The position numbers and the translations under genes are program-made. This document shows, piece by piece, positions 34,241 through 44,314 of a DNA stretch of 64,000 nt (position 1 is its first letter; each line of letters begins with the position of its first letter). Origin of the DNA: Arsukibacterium indicum (GTDB lineage: Bacteria > Pseudomonadota > Gammaproteobacteria > Enterobacterales > Alteromonadaceae); the NCBI RefSeq assembly GCF_019100565.1, contig NZ_JAHRID010000001.1, positions 620,001-684,000 of the forward strand. Reading direction: 5' to 3'. The notes under the pieces are model-generated. The model was not told where the DNA came from and ran no database searches. It worked only from the letters and a program-made list of their open reading frames with translations.

Positions 34241-36949
34241 TTATTCAGTTTTCTTCTGGAGCGCTTTTGCTTCGGTTTTAACATGTTCTGGCGCGTCTGA
34301 ATCCAGAATCTCGGTGATAATATGGCTGGCACTATCCAGATCATCTATTTCAATGTAAGCCCTGACCAAATCCATTTTAGCGGCAAATCCATTGTCTTCT
34401 GCATCAACATCCTGAGGATTATCATTGCCAATTACATCTGCAAATTCATCCAGCCCGACATCAACATTTAATTGTTCAAAGCGACCATCATCTTCCTGCG
34501 CCTGCTCACTGCTGGCGAGTAAGTTATCAATTTCAACAAAGTCTGCATCAGATAATGCGATCGTCTCTTCATCGTCCAGTGACGGACTAAACACCGCATC
34601 GACATCAAGGCTTAAGTCTTCGCTATCACTGGCGGTGGTATGCGCCATGGCTTCGAGCTCAGTCAGCAAATTATCAAACTGGCTGTCATCAAGCTTCGCC
34701 AGACTTTGATCAACATCCGGATCTGCCGGGGAAATATCAACGCTTATCGCATCTTCAGCCGGCTGCATATCTTCCGCGGTAAAATCGTCATCGCTTAATT
34801 CAAGTTCAGGATAGCTGTCCAGCATTTTGCTTGGGTTTTCGACAGACAGGGCAGCTTCAGATGGCTTTGCAACAGAATCATCGTCGTTACTCTGCAAGTC
34901 AGGAGCGTCACTGTCAATCGCAATATAGTTATCATCGGTCAGCTCATCGGCTGTCTCATCTGTCTCTGAACCGGTATCAGCGCCGGATTTATCATCTGTA
35001 GTGGTTGCGGCCTGATGGGGCTCTACAGCTTCAACCTGTTGCAGCAACTCGTCCAGTTCAGCACTGAGCAGTTCAGACGCCTCTTCCTCTTCTGCATTTG
35101 CGCTGGATTGTTCAGTTCCCTCTAACGCCAGCGCCTCGGCAAATGCATCAAGCTCAGTCCGGTCAAAACTTTCATCTTCAACCAGACTGGTGATCTGACT
35201 ATCCGTCAACTGATCATCAACAGCGTCTATACTGACATGCTCACTGACTAACTGCTCACTACTATTGTCAGTCTCTACCAGTATATCTTCTGCCCCGTCG
35301 TCCGAAGCTAAGTCGTCATCAGGACGTATGTCATCGGCATCTGACAGTTGTTCTGACGCTACTACTGCTGTCAACTCTTCAGGCTCGTCCGGCACATCCA
35401 GTTCAATCTCTTCGAGTAAGTCATCGTCAGCAACAGGTTCATCAGCCTCCAGCAATGTATCCTGCTCAATCTGCTCGGCCGCTTCCGGTTCAACCTCAGG
35501 CTGAAGCGGTTCCTCATCCAGATCAATAATCTCTTCATCTTCAGCATTCACATCCGGCTCAGTAACATCACTCAGATCTACCAACGGGTCAGCAGCAGAT
35601 GATTCAGAATCAGTTAAATCGAGTTCAGGCTCATCATCGAGCGCAATAATGGCATCATCGTCATCCTCTGCCGACAGTAAAGCATTTAAATCACTGTCTG
35701 ACAGAATATTATTGGCATCAAAATCTGTTTTGGCCGGCTCTTCTGAGGCCTCCGGCATACCCAGTACATCATCCAGCAAATCATCGTCTGTCGGGGTACC
35801 GATATTGTCATTATTCGCCAGTAAACTATCATCATCGAGCAGAATATCATCATCCAGCAAAGCATCGTCGTCCAGTAACGCATCATTGCCAAAGTCAGGC
35901 AGGCTATCATCTGACACTTCTGTACCGGCAAAATCGCCACTATCGGCAAATGCGTCGTCCAGCAGGCTCTCGTCTATATCGAATAAACCGCTGTCGTCTA
36001 AATCATTGCTGTCATCCAGCGGCGGCAGCGGTGATTTATAATCGGCCGGTGGTGTTGAGGCACTATTAGCTGCAACCACGGCAGCCTCTGTTTGCTGACC
36101 ACGCCGCTTAAGCCATAACACGACACCAATCAAAATCACTAATGCCGGTATTGATGCAGCTAACACCCATACAATTGGATTATTTAAGAATGCAGCGCTC
36201 TGCTCTTGCTCGACAGCCAACGCCCTGGCTGCCTCAGCTGCTTGTTGCTCCTGCGCTTTCTGTGCCGCCAGAATGTCGGCTTGTTGCTTCAGTACCGTAT
36301 TTAACTGCTGCTGTAAGGTGCTGTCTTCTCCCAACTGTTGTTGCAGAGCCAGCAATTCAGCCTGTACCCGCTCCAACGTCGATTTAAGTTGGTTATTTTC
36401 TCTGGCAATGGCTTCTATCATCAGCAATGAATTACCAAACTGATCTTTTAACTCGGTAAGTTGCTGTAATTGTTCAGCAGAGACGCCAGACGCAGCCGTC
36501 GTGGCTGAAGGCGGGTTACCATTTTGCTGACTATTGGCCTGACGGGAAGCTCGGGTCCGCGCAGCCCACGCCTTGTCATCTGAATCTGACTTGGTTCGCG
36601 CTATATTGTTATCAATGGCCCGGATCTCCCGCAAATCAGGTAACCGTAGCGTCGAACCGGGTCTTAAGTGATTGAGGTTACCATCAATAAATGAATCGGG
36701 GTTTTTCAGGTATATTGCGTACATTACCTGATAAGTGCTGACATCAGCTCCTGCCGGCTTGACCTGCTCGGCAATCCGCCACAGCGTATCCGTTGGACTT
36801 AGCGGCCCAAGCTGACGCTGCATCAATGCGGTGTCCGTATTCTTCGGCCCACGCAACGACGTCGATACCTGCTCATCTGCCAGAGCGGTGCCCACCAGCA
36901 GCGTCGAGAAATTGACAACCAACAATAAAGACAAGAGACGAAGTGGCAT
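34241..36949 (-). CDS. fimV: FimV-type polar hub protein with LysM domain
   Basis: A 902-residue protein. A signal-like N-terminus (MPLRLLSLLLVVN) is followed by a LysM peptidoglycan-binding region (about 40-105, TDTLWRIAEQVKPAGADVSTYQVMYAIY), a Gln/Ala-rich coiled coil, one transmembrane segment (about 262-283, WVLAASIPALVILIGVVLWL), a roughly 500-residue very acidic Asp/Glu/Leu/Ser-rich cytoplasmic region with short tandem repeats, and the conserved C-terminal FimV helix pair (FAAKMDLVRAYIEIDDLDSA). FimV organises polar structures such as type IV pili, chemotaxis or flagella. An in-frame TTG lies 21 bases upstream, but the ATG at 36949 has an AGGAAAGG site. Confidence 0.95.
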   Translation of the reverse strand: MPLRLLSLLLVVNFSTLLVGTALADEQVSTSLRGPKNTDTALMQRQLGPLSPTDTLWRIAEQVKPAGADVSTYQVMYAIYLKNPDSFIDGNLNHLRPGSTLRLPDLREIRAIDNNIARTKSDSDDKAWAARTRASRQANSQQNGNPPSATTAASGVSAEQLQQLTELKDQFGNSLLMIEAIARENNQLKSTLERVQAELLALQQQLGEDSTLQQQLNTVLKQQADILAAQKAQEQQAAEAARALAVEQEQSAAFLNNPIVWVLAASIPALVILIGVVLWLKRRGQQTEAAVVAANSASTPPADYKSPLPPLDDSNDLDDSGLFDIDESLLDDAFADSGDFAGTEVSDDSLPDFGNDALLDDDALLDDDILLDDDSLLANNDNIGTPTDDDLLDDVLGMPEASEEPAKTDFDANNILSDSDLNALLSAEDDDDAIIALDDEPELDLTDSESSAADPLVDLSDVTEPDVNAEDEEIIDLDEEPLQPEVEPEAAEQIEQDTLLEADEPVADDDLLEEIELDVPDEPEELTAVVASEQLSDADDIRPDDDLASDDGAEDILVETDNSSEQLVSEHVSIDAVDDQLTDSQITSLVEDESFDRTELDAFAEALALEGTEQSSANAEEEEASELLSAELDELLQQVEAVEPHQAATTTDDKSGADTGSETDETADELTDDNYIAIDSDAPDLQSNDDDSVAKPSEAALSVENPSKMLDSYPELELSDDDFTAEDMQPAEDAISVDISPADPDVDQSLAKLDDSQFDNLLTELEAMAHTTASDSEDLSLDVDAVFSPSLDDEETIALSDADFVEIDNLLASSEQAQEDDGRFEQLNVDVGLDEFADVIGNDNPQDVDAEDNGFAAKMDLVRAYIEIDDLDSASHIITEILDSDAPEHVKTEAKALQKKTE

Positions 36950-37143
36950 TACCTTTCCTTTCCGGGGCAACTTAAGCTTAGTTATGCTTTTTTTAAGTAT
37001 AACTTTATCAATATCAAAACTGATGCAAACACCGTTCCACTATTATGGTAGAAGAAATCAGCAGACAATAGTCAGCAAAAAATATGGTCAGCAAAATATA
37101 AAACAGTAACGACAATGTTACCAGCATAAACCCAATCCGGAAA

Positions 37144-37165
37144 AAAGGCTCCTTCAGGAGCCTTT
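37144..37165 (-). terminator. Terminator of asd
   Basis: AAAGGCTCC / GGAGCCTTT stem with a four-base loop, followed by T residues on the minus strand, just after the asd stop. It separates pdxB-asd from fimV. Confidence 0.88.
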
Positions 37166-37177
37166 AATGACAGATGG

Positions 37178-38197
37178 TCAAAGGTAATCGCGAATAAGAT
37201 GCTCTGCAATCTGGATGCTGTTAGTCGCAGCACCTTTTCGAATATTGTCTGCAACCACCCACAGGTTAAGACCGTTTTCGTGAGAAATATCCTGGCGTAT
37301 CCGCCCGACAAATACCTCATCTTTGCCGGTTGCGCTGCATACCTGAGTGGGGAATTCGGCGTTGTCTTCCAAAAGCACCACACCTGGCGCATCTGCCAGC
37401 AACGCTTTGGCCTGCTCAACGCTCAGCGGCATCCGGGTTTCAATGTGAACTGCTTCTGCATGACCATAAAATACCGGCACCCTTACCGCAGTAGCATTGA
37501 CCGCAATACTGCTATCTGCAAAAATCTTCTGGGTTTCCCAGTGCATTTTCATCTCTTCTTTGGTGTAGCCATTATCCAGAAATACATCGATTTGCGGGAT
37601 CACATTAAACGCAATCTGACGGGCGAACTGGCCCTCGCCCTCAAGCGGCCGGCCATTCATCAGTTGCACGGTTTCCTGAGCCAATGCATCTAATGCTGAC
37701 TGACCTGCCCCACTTACTGACTGATATGTCGCGACATTTATCCGGCTTATGCCAACGGCATCGTAAATTGGCTTTAAAGCCACCAACATCTGAATAGTTG
37801 AGCAATTCGGGTTAGCAATGATGTTGCGATTACGAAAATCAGCGATAGCAGATGCATTGACCTCAGGCACAACTAAAGGGATATCTGCGTCATAGCGAAA
37901 ATGTGATGTGTTATCAATAACAATACAGCCCGCATCTGCGGCCTTAGGAGCGTAAAGTGCTGAAACGCTGCCGCCTGCCGAAAATAAGCCGATTTGCGCC
38001 TGACTCCAGTCAAAGCTATCAGCATCAAGAACTGTTATCTTCTTACCTTTAAAAGTTACAGTACCGCCGGCAGAGCGACTACTGGCTAACGGAAACAACT
38101 GGCCGATGGGAAAATCACGCTGCTCCAGAATTTCGATCAGGTGCTGCCCAACCAGCCCCGTTGCGCCTAAAATTGCTACATTATATTGCGATGCCAT
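37178..38197 (-). CDS. asd: Aspartate-semialdehyde dehydrogenase
   Basis: A 339-residue NADPH-dependent enzyme of the aspartate pathway (Lys, Thr, Met, diaminopimelate). The Rossmann motif GATGLVGQHL is at the start, and the catalytic cysteine is in IIANPNCSTIQ. The presence of this Cys distinguishes it from the inactive Usg paralogue that occupies this pdxB-adjacent position in E. coli. The family segments SVSGAGQSALDAL and RVPVFYGHAEAVHIE are present. It lies 14 bp after pdxB and is likely cotranscribed. Whether another asd exists elsewhere cannot be known from this window. Confidence 0.95.
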   Translation of the reverse strand: MASQYNVAILGATGLVGQHLIEILEQRDFPIGQLFPLASSRSAGGTVTFKGKKITVLDADSFDWSQAQIGLFSAGGSVSALYAPKAADAGCIVIDNTSHFRYDADIPLVVPEVNASAIADFRNRNIIANPNCSTIQMLVALKPIYDAVGISRINVATYQSVSGAGQSALDALAQETVQLMNGRPLEGEGQFARQIAFNVIPQIDVFLDNGYTKEEMKMHWETQKIFADSSIAVNATAVRVPVFYGHAEAVHIETRMPLSVEQAKALLADAPGVVLLEDNAEFPTQVCSATGKDEVFVGRIRQDISHENGLNLWVVADNIRKGAATNSIQIAEHLIRDYL

Positions 38198-38211
38198 TCC
38201 TGAACCCCTTT

Positions 38212-39324
38212 TTACTGACTTGTAAAGCCTAACTGCGCCATCCAGGCTGGTACCTTACGGCCTGTAAGCTGTACCGAACTGAACTCACGTCGCGGCGGAT
38301 AAGACTTTCTCAGCCAGTCAAACCCTTCTCGCTGAATATGAAAACGGAACAACGCATCATCCCGCCGCACATCATATAACATCCTTGCCAGATTTTGGAC
38401 ATCTGGAAGCCCAAAATTATCAGATATTTTCACTTTTTCCACTGCTGGCACTGGCAATAAATCATTAAGCGTACGAGTTGGCGCTATATTAAGCATCTGA
38501 CAAAGCTGCTGGTAAAGCATAGCAGTGCCACGGGCCTTGCCCTCAACGCTATGGCCGGCGATGTGCGCTGTACCAATATCTACATGTGGCAGCAGCGCCT
38601 GCAGAATATCCGGCTCCTGCTCCCAGACATCCAGTACAACCGGTCTGGCTTGATGTTTTAACGCTTGCAGTAATGCCTGATTATCAATAACTGCCCCTCG
38701 CGACGCATTAATAAGTGCACAATCAGGTTTTAGTATTCCGAGGGTTGTAGTATTCAATAAATGCCAGCTCGGTGCTGCGCCGGTTTTGACCATGGGAGTA
38801 TGAAAACTGATGATATCAGCCTGCCGACACAACTCGGCAAAGGGTGTGTGGTTGAAACTGGTTTCAGCGACAGCCCGGGGCGGATCACATAACAACAGCC
38901 TGATATTGAGGGCCGCGGCCGCATCAGCCAGTCGTTGGCCAATATTCCCCACTCCGACGATACCCAGGGTTTTGCTGCTTAGTTGCCACTGATATTTTTC
39001 TGCCAGATACCAGATAGCACTTAAAACATACTCAACCACCGACTGGGCATTGCAGCCCGGCGCCGAACTAAAACTGATCTGTCGCTCAGCCAGAAGGCTT
39101 TGGTCAATATGGTCCATACCTATGGTTGCAGTGCCGACAAACTGCAACGCACTGTTCTGCGCCAGTAATGCCTCGTTAACCTGTGTCACCGAGCGGACCA
39201 GTAACACTTGGGCATCGGCGACATCAGCGGCCTTAACGGTGCGACCGTTAAACAAGGTTACCGGCCCAATATGGTCGAAAAACTCGGCAACAAGCGGCAT
39301 ATTTTCATCAGCGTATATTTTCAT
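38212..39324 (-). CDS. pdxB: Erythronate-4-phosphate dehydrogenase
   Basis: A 370-residue D-2-hydroxyacid dehydrogenase in pyridoxal phosphate synthesis. The NAD-binding GIVGVGNIGQRLADAA and the catalytic region SRGAVIDNQALLQAL, then GTAHIAGHSVEGKARG, are present. The C-terminal PdxB dimerisation domain distinguishes it from SerA-like relatives. No strong ribosome-binding site precedes the ATG. Confidence 0.97.
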   Translation of the reverse strand: MKIYADENMPLVAEFFDHIGPVTLFNGRTVKAADVADAQVLLVRSVTQVNEALLAQNSALQFVGTATIGMDHIDQSLLAERQISFSSAPGCNAQSVVEYVLSAIWYLAEKYQWQLSSKTLGIVGVGNIGQRLADAAAALNIRLLLCDPPRAVAETSFNHTPFAELCRQADIISFHTPMVKTGAAPSWHLLNTTTLGILKPDCALINASRGAVIDNQALLQALKHQARPVVLDVWEQEPDILQALLPHVDIGTAHIAGHSVEGKARGTAMLYQQLCQMLNIAPTRTLNDLLPVPAVEKVKISDNFGLPDVQNLARMLYDVRRDDALFRFHIQREGFDWLRKSYPPRREFSSVQLTGRKVPAWMAQLGFTSQ

Positions 39325-39411
39325 TAGCGTGCTTTTATAAATGTTGGTGTTTTGATCTAACCGAAATCAACGGCTGCAATCGTATTCCTGGCGCAGTCTA
39401 GCAAAAAAACA

Positions 39412-39441
39412 AAAAGCCAGGCGAAATACTGCCTGGCTTTT
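39412..39441 (-). terminator. Terminator of fabB
   Basis: An 11-bp AAAAGCCAGGC stem with an eight-base loop, followed by a T-rich tract on the minus strand. Confidence 0.88.
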
Positions 39442-39462
39442 CAACTAAGAATGCGACATCGC

Positions 39463-40677
39463 TTACCCGCGATAACGCTGCATAACTAAAGTTGCGTTGG
39501 TACCGCCAAAGCCGAAACTATTCGACATGATGGTATTAAGCGTCGCCTCTTTTGTTTCTGTAACAATATTCAGCCCTGCTGCCGCTTCATCCAGCTGGCT
39601 GATATTAATTGAAGGCGCAATAAAGTTGTGCTTCATCATCAACAGCGAATAAATTGCTTCGTGCACTCCAGCGGCACCAAGTGCATGGCCGGTCATGGCT
39701 TTGGTAGCACTTATTGCCGGTGACTTGCCGGCAAAAACCTGCTGAATTGCCGCCAGTTCTTTAACATCACCAACCGGGGTACTGGTACCATGGGTATTCA
39801 CATAGTCTACAGGTGCAGACACCCCCTGCATCGCCATTTCCATGCAGCGCACTGCACCCTCGCCGCTGGGCGCAACCATGTCATAACCATCAGACGTCGC
39901 CCCGTAACCCACAATTTCCGCATAAATTGTCGCGCCGCGTGCCAGTGCATGTTCCAGCTCTTCGACCACAACAATACCGCCCCCACCGCTTATCACAAAG
40001 CCGTCACGCTCTGCATCATAAGTACGTGACGCCAGTTCCGGTGTGTCGTTGTAGCGACTGGATAACGCGCCCATCGCGTCAAATTCCATCGCCAACGTCC
40101 AGTGCACCTCTTCACCGCCACCGGCAAATACCACATCCTGTTTACCAAGCTGGATAAGTTCAACCGCATGGCCAATACAATGAGCACTGGTAGCACAGGC
40201 TGAGCTTATCGAGTAATTAACACCTTTAATTTTGAAAGGGGTTGCCAGACAGGCGGAACAGGTACTGGACATGGTCTTAGGCACAGCATACGGGCCAACC
40301 CGCTTTACCCCTTTCTCACGCAGGGTGTCAGCGGCTTCGATCTGGGTCTTGGACGATGCCCCGCCGGAACCTACTACCAGTCCGACCCGGGGATCTGAAA
40401 TTTGCTCTGCACTTAAACCCGCATCGGTCATCGCTTCCTGCATCGCAATGTAAGAGTAAGCAGCGGCATCACCCATAAAACGCATTGCTTTGCGGTCAAT
40501 GTGCTCGGCAGGGTTGAGTTTAATGTTGCCCCATACCTGTGAGCGTAATCCAAACTCGACAAATTCCTCTGAAGCAGTAATACCTGATCGGCCTGCTTTT
40601 AATGAATCCAGCACTTCTGCCTGGTTATTGCCAATACTTGAAACAATACCTATGCCTGTGATAACGGCTCTTTTCAT
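39463..40677 (-). CDS. fabB: Beta-ketoacyl-ACP synthase I
   Basis: A 404-residue condensing enzyme needed for elongation in unsaturated fatty-acid synthesis. The Cys-His-His triad is visible: Cys in [14 protein letters not shown], His in [12 protein letters not shown] and His in [12 protein letters not shown]. The frame is open to 40689, but the ATG at 40677 ([14 protein letters not shown]) has a GGGAG site and matches the family. The upstream gap shared with divergent mnmC holds a FabR-like palindrome. Confidence 0.98.
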   Translation of the reverse strand: MKRAVITGIGIVSSIGNNQAEVLDSLKAGRSGITASEEFVEFGLRSQVWGNIKLNPAEHIDRKAMRFMGDAAAYSYIAMQEAMTDAGLSAEQISDPRVGLVVGSGGASSKTQIEAADTLREKGVKRVGPYAVPKTMSSTCSACLATPFKIKGVNYSISSACATSAHCIGHAVELIQLGKQDVVFAGGGEEVHWTLAMEFDAMGALSSRYNDTPELASRTYDAERDGFVISGGGGIVVVEELEHALARGATIYAEIVGYGATSDGYDMVAPSGEGAVRCMEMAMQGVSAPVDYVNTHGTSTPVGDVKELAAIQQVFAGKSPAISATKAMTGHALGAAGVHEAIYSLLMMKHNFIAPSINISQLDEAAAGLNIVTETKEATLNTIMSNSFGFGGTNATLVMQRYRG

Positions 40678-40764
40678 GCTTACTCCCATGTCTGCCTGAC
40701 GGCAGGTAAATATTTAGGTTACGGCGTATTGTACGGACTTTGCAGTCAAAACTGGTCAGCTTTC

Positions 40765-40782
40765 AGCGTACAGCTGTACTCT
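40765..40782. promoter_or_regulatory. FabR-like operator upstream of fabB
   Basis: AGCGTACAGCTGTACTCT, an 18-bp near-palindrome whose central 12 bases (GTACAGCTGTAC, 40768-40779) are perfectly symmetric. From memory the enterobacterial FabR operators before fabA and fabB have the form AGCGTACA-N2-TGT..GCT, a close match. It lies 88 bp upstream of fabB and inside the open frame before the chosen mnmC start. A neighbouring FadR half-site (TGACCAGTT on the minus strand) is noted but has no second half. Confidence 0.55.
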
Positions 40783-40841
40783 TTTTAATTTTGCTTCAGC
40801 TTCAGGTAAACTACAAGCCGATTTTCCTGCCGGATACCAAG

Positions 40842-42773
40842 ATGCAGTCGCTGAAGAACGCCAATATCCACTTTAACCAACAGGGTACCCCAGTTGCCAC
40901 TGATTTTGATGACATTTATTTTTCCAATGATGGTGGTATGGCAGAAACGGAATACGTTTTTTTACAGCAAAATGGTTTACCAGCACGCTGGCAACATACC
41001 AGCCGCACCTTCTTTCATATTATAGAGACAGGTTTTGGCACTGGTGCCAATTTTTTACTAAGCTGGCAGCGGTTCCGCCAGTTTCGGCAACAACATCCGG
41101 ATGCTGCCTGCCGTAAGTTGTATTTCTCCAGCTTCGAAAAGTATCCATTAACCCTGGCGGATCTGACTACAGCGCTGCAGGCTCATACCGGGCTTAGCGG
41201 GCTATGCAGGCAACTACTTGCTCAATATCCTCCGGCACTGCCAGGATGCCACCGAATGGTATTCGATGACGGTGCTGTTGTACTTGATTTGTGGCTGGGT
41301 GACGTTAACGAGCTGTTGCCGCAACTGACTGGCAATAATCAGGCCGATGCCTTTTTTCTCGATGGCTTTGCCCCTGGCAAAAACCCGGATATGTGGCAAC
41401 AAGGCTTATTTGAGCAGATGGCCCGGCTAAGCCATTGCCAAACAACTGTTGCTACGTTTACCAGTGCAGGCATCGTAAAACGAGGCCTGGTGCAAAGTGG
41501 CTTTACCATTAAAAAAGTGAAAGGTTTTGGCCGCAAACGGGAAATGCTGACCGCAACCTATCAACCAGTTGCCCCTGCCATTATGGCGGATGAGCGAAGC
41601 AGTCCTGCTGAACCCGTGAAAGAGGTATGCATTGTTGGCGGAGGAATTGCCTCCGTTTGTCTGGCATTGCAACTGGTTGATAAAGGAATTAACACAACTT
41701 TGATTTGCGCAGATGCTGAGATTGCTCAGGGTGCATCCCATAATTTGCAGGGTGCAATTTACCCAAACCTTCATCCGTCGCCAACTTTTGCCAGTCTGCT
41801 GCATTGTCAGGCGTTCTATTTCGCCCGCAGTTTTTATCAGCAGCTGTCAGCTAACGGGCTGCCCTTTGCTTTGCAGTGGTGCGGGGTATTGCATCTGGCA
41901 ACTAATCCGGCATTAACAGAACGCCAGCAAAAACTGGTAACACTGGCAAACTGGCCGTCCGAGTTGGTATATCCGGTAACAGCGGGGCAGGCATCAAACC
42001 TGGCCGGGGTAGTTCTTAATCATGGCGGCATTTTTTTGCCGCAGGCCGGCTGGCTTAGCCCACAGCAGTTTTGCCAGACAGCGCTGAAGCTGTTATTGGG
42101 ATCCGGACACTTCCGGGTTAGGTTTAACAGCAAAGTTACTACACTAACACCAGTCGCCGGCAATACCAGTAGCACGGAGCCAGCAGCAGGCTGGGAACTT
42201 CAGTTTGCTGATCACTCCCCCGCCGTTAGTTACAACTGTGTGGTACTGGCCAACGGTGCCGGCATTAACAACTTTGCAGTGAGTGAGAGCTTGCCCGTGA
42301 ACCGGGTTCGTGGTCAGGTTAGTCACGTCAGCAGTAATGGCATGCAACCGCTGAAAACGGTGCTATGTCACAAAGGATATATCACGCCGCAGCTTGATAA
42401 CTGCCACGCGGTAGGCGCAACATTTGACCGCAATGCTACAACAGCTTTTGTGTCTGACACCGACAATGAAGAAAACCTTGCGCTGGTCAACAGTCAGTTA
42501 CAACAACCCGCCTGGTTCGCAGATGCGAAAGCTACCTCGGCCCGCGCCGCGTTCCGGGCAACGGTGCCTGATCATCTGCCGTTACTGGGTTCAATATCTG
42601 ATTGTAATGGGTTGTATGTATTTGGTGGTCTGGGTGCCCGGGGCATTTTACTGGCACCGTTGCTGGCAGAAACCCTGGCGTGTCAAATTACCGGTCAACC
42701 ATTGGCTCTAAGCACATCCTGCCTGGCCAGACTGTCCCCGGTGCGCTTTACCTCCAACACTGCAAAGGCCTGA
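40842..42773 (+). CDS. mnmC: Bifunctional tRNA mnm5s2U34 methyltransferase / cmnm5U oxidoreductase
   Basis: A 643-residue fusion enzyme finishing the wobble-uridine modification started by MnmEG. The N-terminal methyltransferase has the SAM loop [14 protein letters not shown] and [17 protein letters not shown]. The C-terminal FAD oxidase has the dinucleotide motif [17 protein letters not shown] and ends with [21 protein letters not shown]. The frame is open to 40740, but the ATG at 40842 ([18 protein letters not shown]) starts where the family does. It is divergent from fabB, the same pairing as in E. coli. Confidence 0.96.
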   Translation: MQSLKNANIHFNQQGTPVATDFDDIYFSNDGGMAETEYVFLQQNGLPARWQHTSRTFFHIIETGFGTGANFLLSWQRFRQFRQQHPDAACRKLYFSSFEKYPLTLADLTTALQAHTGLSGLCRQLLAQYPPALPGCHRMVFDDGAVVLDLWLGDVNELLPQLTGNNQADAFFLDGFAPGKNPDMWQQGLFEQMARLSHCQTTVATFTSAGIVKRGLVQSGFTIKKVKGFGRKREMLTATYQPVAPAIMADERSSPAEPVKEVCIVGGGIASVCLALQLVDKGINTTLICADAEIAQGASHNLQGAIYPNLHPSPTFASLLHCQAFYFARSFYQQLSANGLPFALQWCGVLHLATNPALTERQQKLVTLANWPSELVYPVTAGQASNLAGVVLNHGGIFLPQAGWLSPQQFCQTALKLLLGSGHFRVRFNSKVTTLTPVAGNTSSTEPAAGWELQFADHSPAVSYNCVVLANGAGINNFAVSESLPVNRVRGQVSHVSSNGMQPLKTVLCHKGYITPQLDNCHAVGATFDRNATTAFVSDTDNEENLALVNSQLQQPAWFADAKATSARAAFRATVPDHLPLLGSISDCNGLYVFGGLGARGILLAPLLAETLACQITGQPLALSTSCLARLSPVRFTSNTAKA

Positions 42774-42901
42774 AAAATAACTTGTATCTGTCGCCTGACT
42801 GCAACAGAATTAAAAACAGCAGCCAGCGGTTTTTGCTGGTCAACCACTGCTTAAATTTGCTATGGTTATGCCGTACTTTCGTGCTGCAAAAAGGAAATAT
42901 A

Positions 42902-43231
42902 ATGCGTTCTTCAGCTTTGCTTTTGGCTTCAAGTCTGTTAGCTGCAGTATCACTTAATGCGAATGCTGACAGTTTTTATCAGGTTCCGCTAACAGCCGAT
43001 GCCCGTGAATTTGCCAGGCTGGAAAATAAACTACCGGCAGTGTTAAGCTTTTTCAGTCGACAGTCTGTTAGCCAACTACAGGATTTCTATCGTGAGCAGC
43101 TCGGTGAGCCTGACAACAGCGTTGTTGTTCATGGCCGGTTGAACCTGTATTACCGGGTAAATCAGCAACAAGTCAGAATACTTATCTCTGAGCAAAATGA
43201 CTGGCGCCAGATTGATATTATGGTGCAGTAA
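42902..43231 (+). CDS. Small exported protein of unknown function
   Basis: A 109-residue protein I do not recognise. A good signal peptide (residues 1-22, [22 protein letters not shown], cleavage before DSF) gives a mature protein of about 87 residues, helical then with a basic/amphipathic strand-like C-terminus ([15 protein letters not shown]). It contains no cysteines. The AAAGGAA site six bases before the ATG decides the start; the open frame reaches back into mnmC but has no other signal. It lies 128 bp after mnmC and is convergent with motY. Confidence 0.8.
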   Translation: MRSSALLLASSLLAAVSLNANADSFYQVPLTADAREFARLENKLPAVLSFFSRQSVSQLQDFYREQLGEPDNSVVVHGRLNLYYRVNQQQVRILISEQNDWRQIDIMVQ

Positions 43232-43261
43232 CAGCACTGGCTATTGCTAACCGCCAGCCGG

Positions 43262-44146
43262 TCATTGCCTGGCCATTTGTAATACCACCCGTCGGTTGGT
43301 AGCCCGCCCAAGGCTGGTTTGATTTGACGCAACATGACGTCTCTCACCAAAACCTTCTACCTGAACTTTTTCGTTGGCGACGCCAGCTTCTGCTAAAAAT
43401 TGCTTGATTGCTTCAGCCCGTTTTACCGACAATTGCTCATTCATCCAACGGCCGCCATAGCTGTCGGTATAACCCTGCAATTCAATCGCTTCAATCTGCG
43501 GATCATGCTTAAGGTACTCAGCAATCTGACTCAACCGCCGCTGCGACTCTTTTGTTAACTGATCGCTGCCCGACTCGTAGCTGAGCACGGTAAAGGCAAT
43601 ATCTTCAAAGCTATAAGGTAACAGCCCCGCAACGCATTCGGTAAAAGCCTGGTAACCCGGGGGGAATTTTACAGGGTTAAGCGCTGCCGCGACGTTGTCA
43701 TAGGGGCTGTACCAGTCGGCAAAATAGAAAGTTGGGCTGTAGCCCTGTTCAAGTTCAGTTAGCAGTGTCCAGGCAGTTTTTTTTGGTAACTCACCGTTGA
43801 ATTGTTTTAACAATGCCATGCTGGCAACGTTTTTACCGGGCTCTCCTGCACGCCAGGCCGGCGGCATCGAGAGCACTTCTGCCAGGCTGTACGCATCTGG
43901 CAGCCTGAGCATATCCAGTTCAAAATGTAAGTTAAGTGCCTTACTCGCTTTACTTTGAAATATGGCGTTGCCGAAGTTTGGAATCGTGTGTTCTAACTGA
44001 CAAAGCAGCGGAGTTTTTTCAGTAAGTTGCCATGCTGATTGCTCAATACTGGCAGAATATTGACGCAGTTGTTGCGACACAGCATAACTGTTCCCAGCCA
44101 ACAGTGAACATGCTAACGCTATGTATAATAAGGCATAATTATGCAT
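43262..44146 (-). CDS. motY: MotY-like flagellar motor T-ring protein (OmpA-type C-terminus)
   Basis: A 294-residue exported protein. A signal peptide (residues 1-22, ending SYA) precedes the MotY N-terminal domain with the characteristic CQLEHTIPNFGNAIF, LNLHFELDM and MPPAWRAGEPG segments. The C-terminal OmpA/MotB peptidoglycan-binding domain spans about 170-290 (ELQGYTDSYGGRW ... VEGFGERRHVASN ... RATNRRVVL). In Vibrio, MotY forms the periplasmic T ring that anchors the sodium-driven PomAB stators. It is divergent from rnt, a neighbourhood seen in other polar-flagellated gammaproteobacteria. No other flagellar gene is in this window. Confidence 0.9.
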   Translation of the reverse strand: MHNYALLYIALACSLLAGNSYAVSQQLRQYSASIEQSAWQLTEKTPLLCQLEHTIPNFGNAIFQSKASKALNLHFELDMLRLPDAYSLAEVLSMPPAWRAGEPGKNVASMALLKQFNGELPKKTAWTLLTELEQGYSPTFYFADWYSPYDNVAAALNPVKFPPGYQAFTECVAGLLPYSFEDIAFTVLSYESGSDQLTKESQRRLSQIAEYLKHDPQIEAIELQGYTDSYGGRWMNEQLSVKRAEAIKQFLAEAGVANEKVQVEGFGERRHVASNQTSLGRATNRRVVLQMARQ

Positions 44147-44314
44147 TTAATCTACCCTGTCACAAAATTACCGAGGAGTTAACCAACCTCACTCGCCTCT
44201 GCCGGCTTCAGTCAGGCAGAATACTAAAGATTAATAAGCAAACACTGTGCCGAATACAAGACGCTGACTGATTTTTTTGGCATAATGCGCTCAGAATTTT
44301 TTTATGGTTGGCTT

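Noticed and set aside
35265-36041. Serine-rich antisense ORFs inside fimV
   Set aside because: They are the reverse-strand image of Asp/Glu codons (GAT/GAC read as ATC/GTC and TCA-like codons), not genes.
40748-40764. FadR operator next to the FabR-like site
   Set aside because: Only one half-site (TGACCAGTT on the minus strand) matches; the other half is poor.
40740-40841. Upstream TTG start for mnmC giving 677 residues
   Set aside because: The extra N-terminus has no family similarity and covers the fabB promoter and operator region; the ATG at 40842 fits the family.
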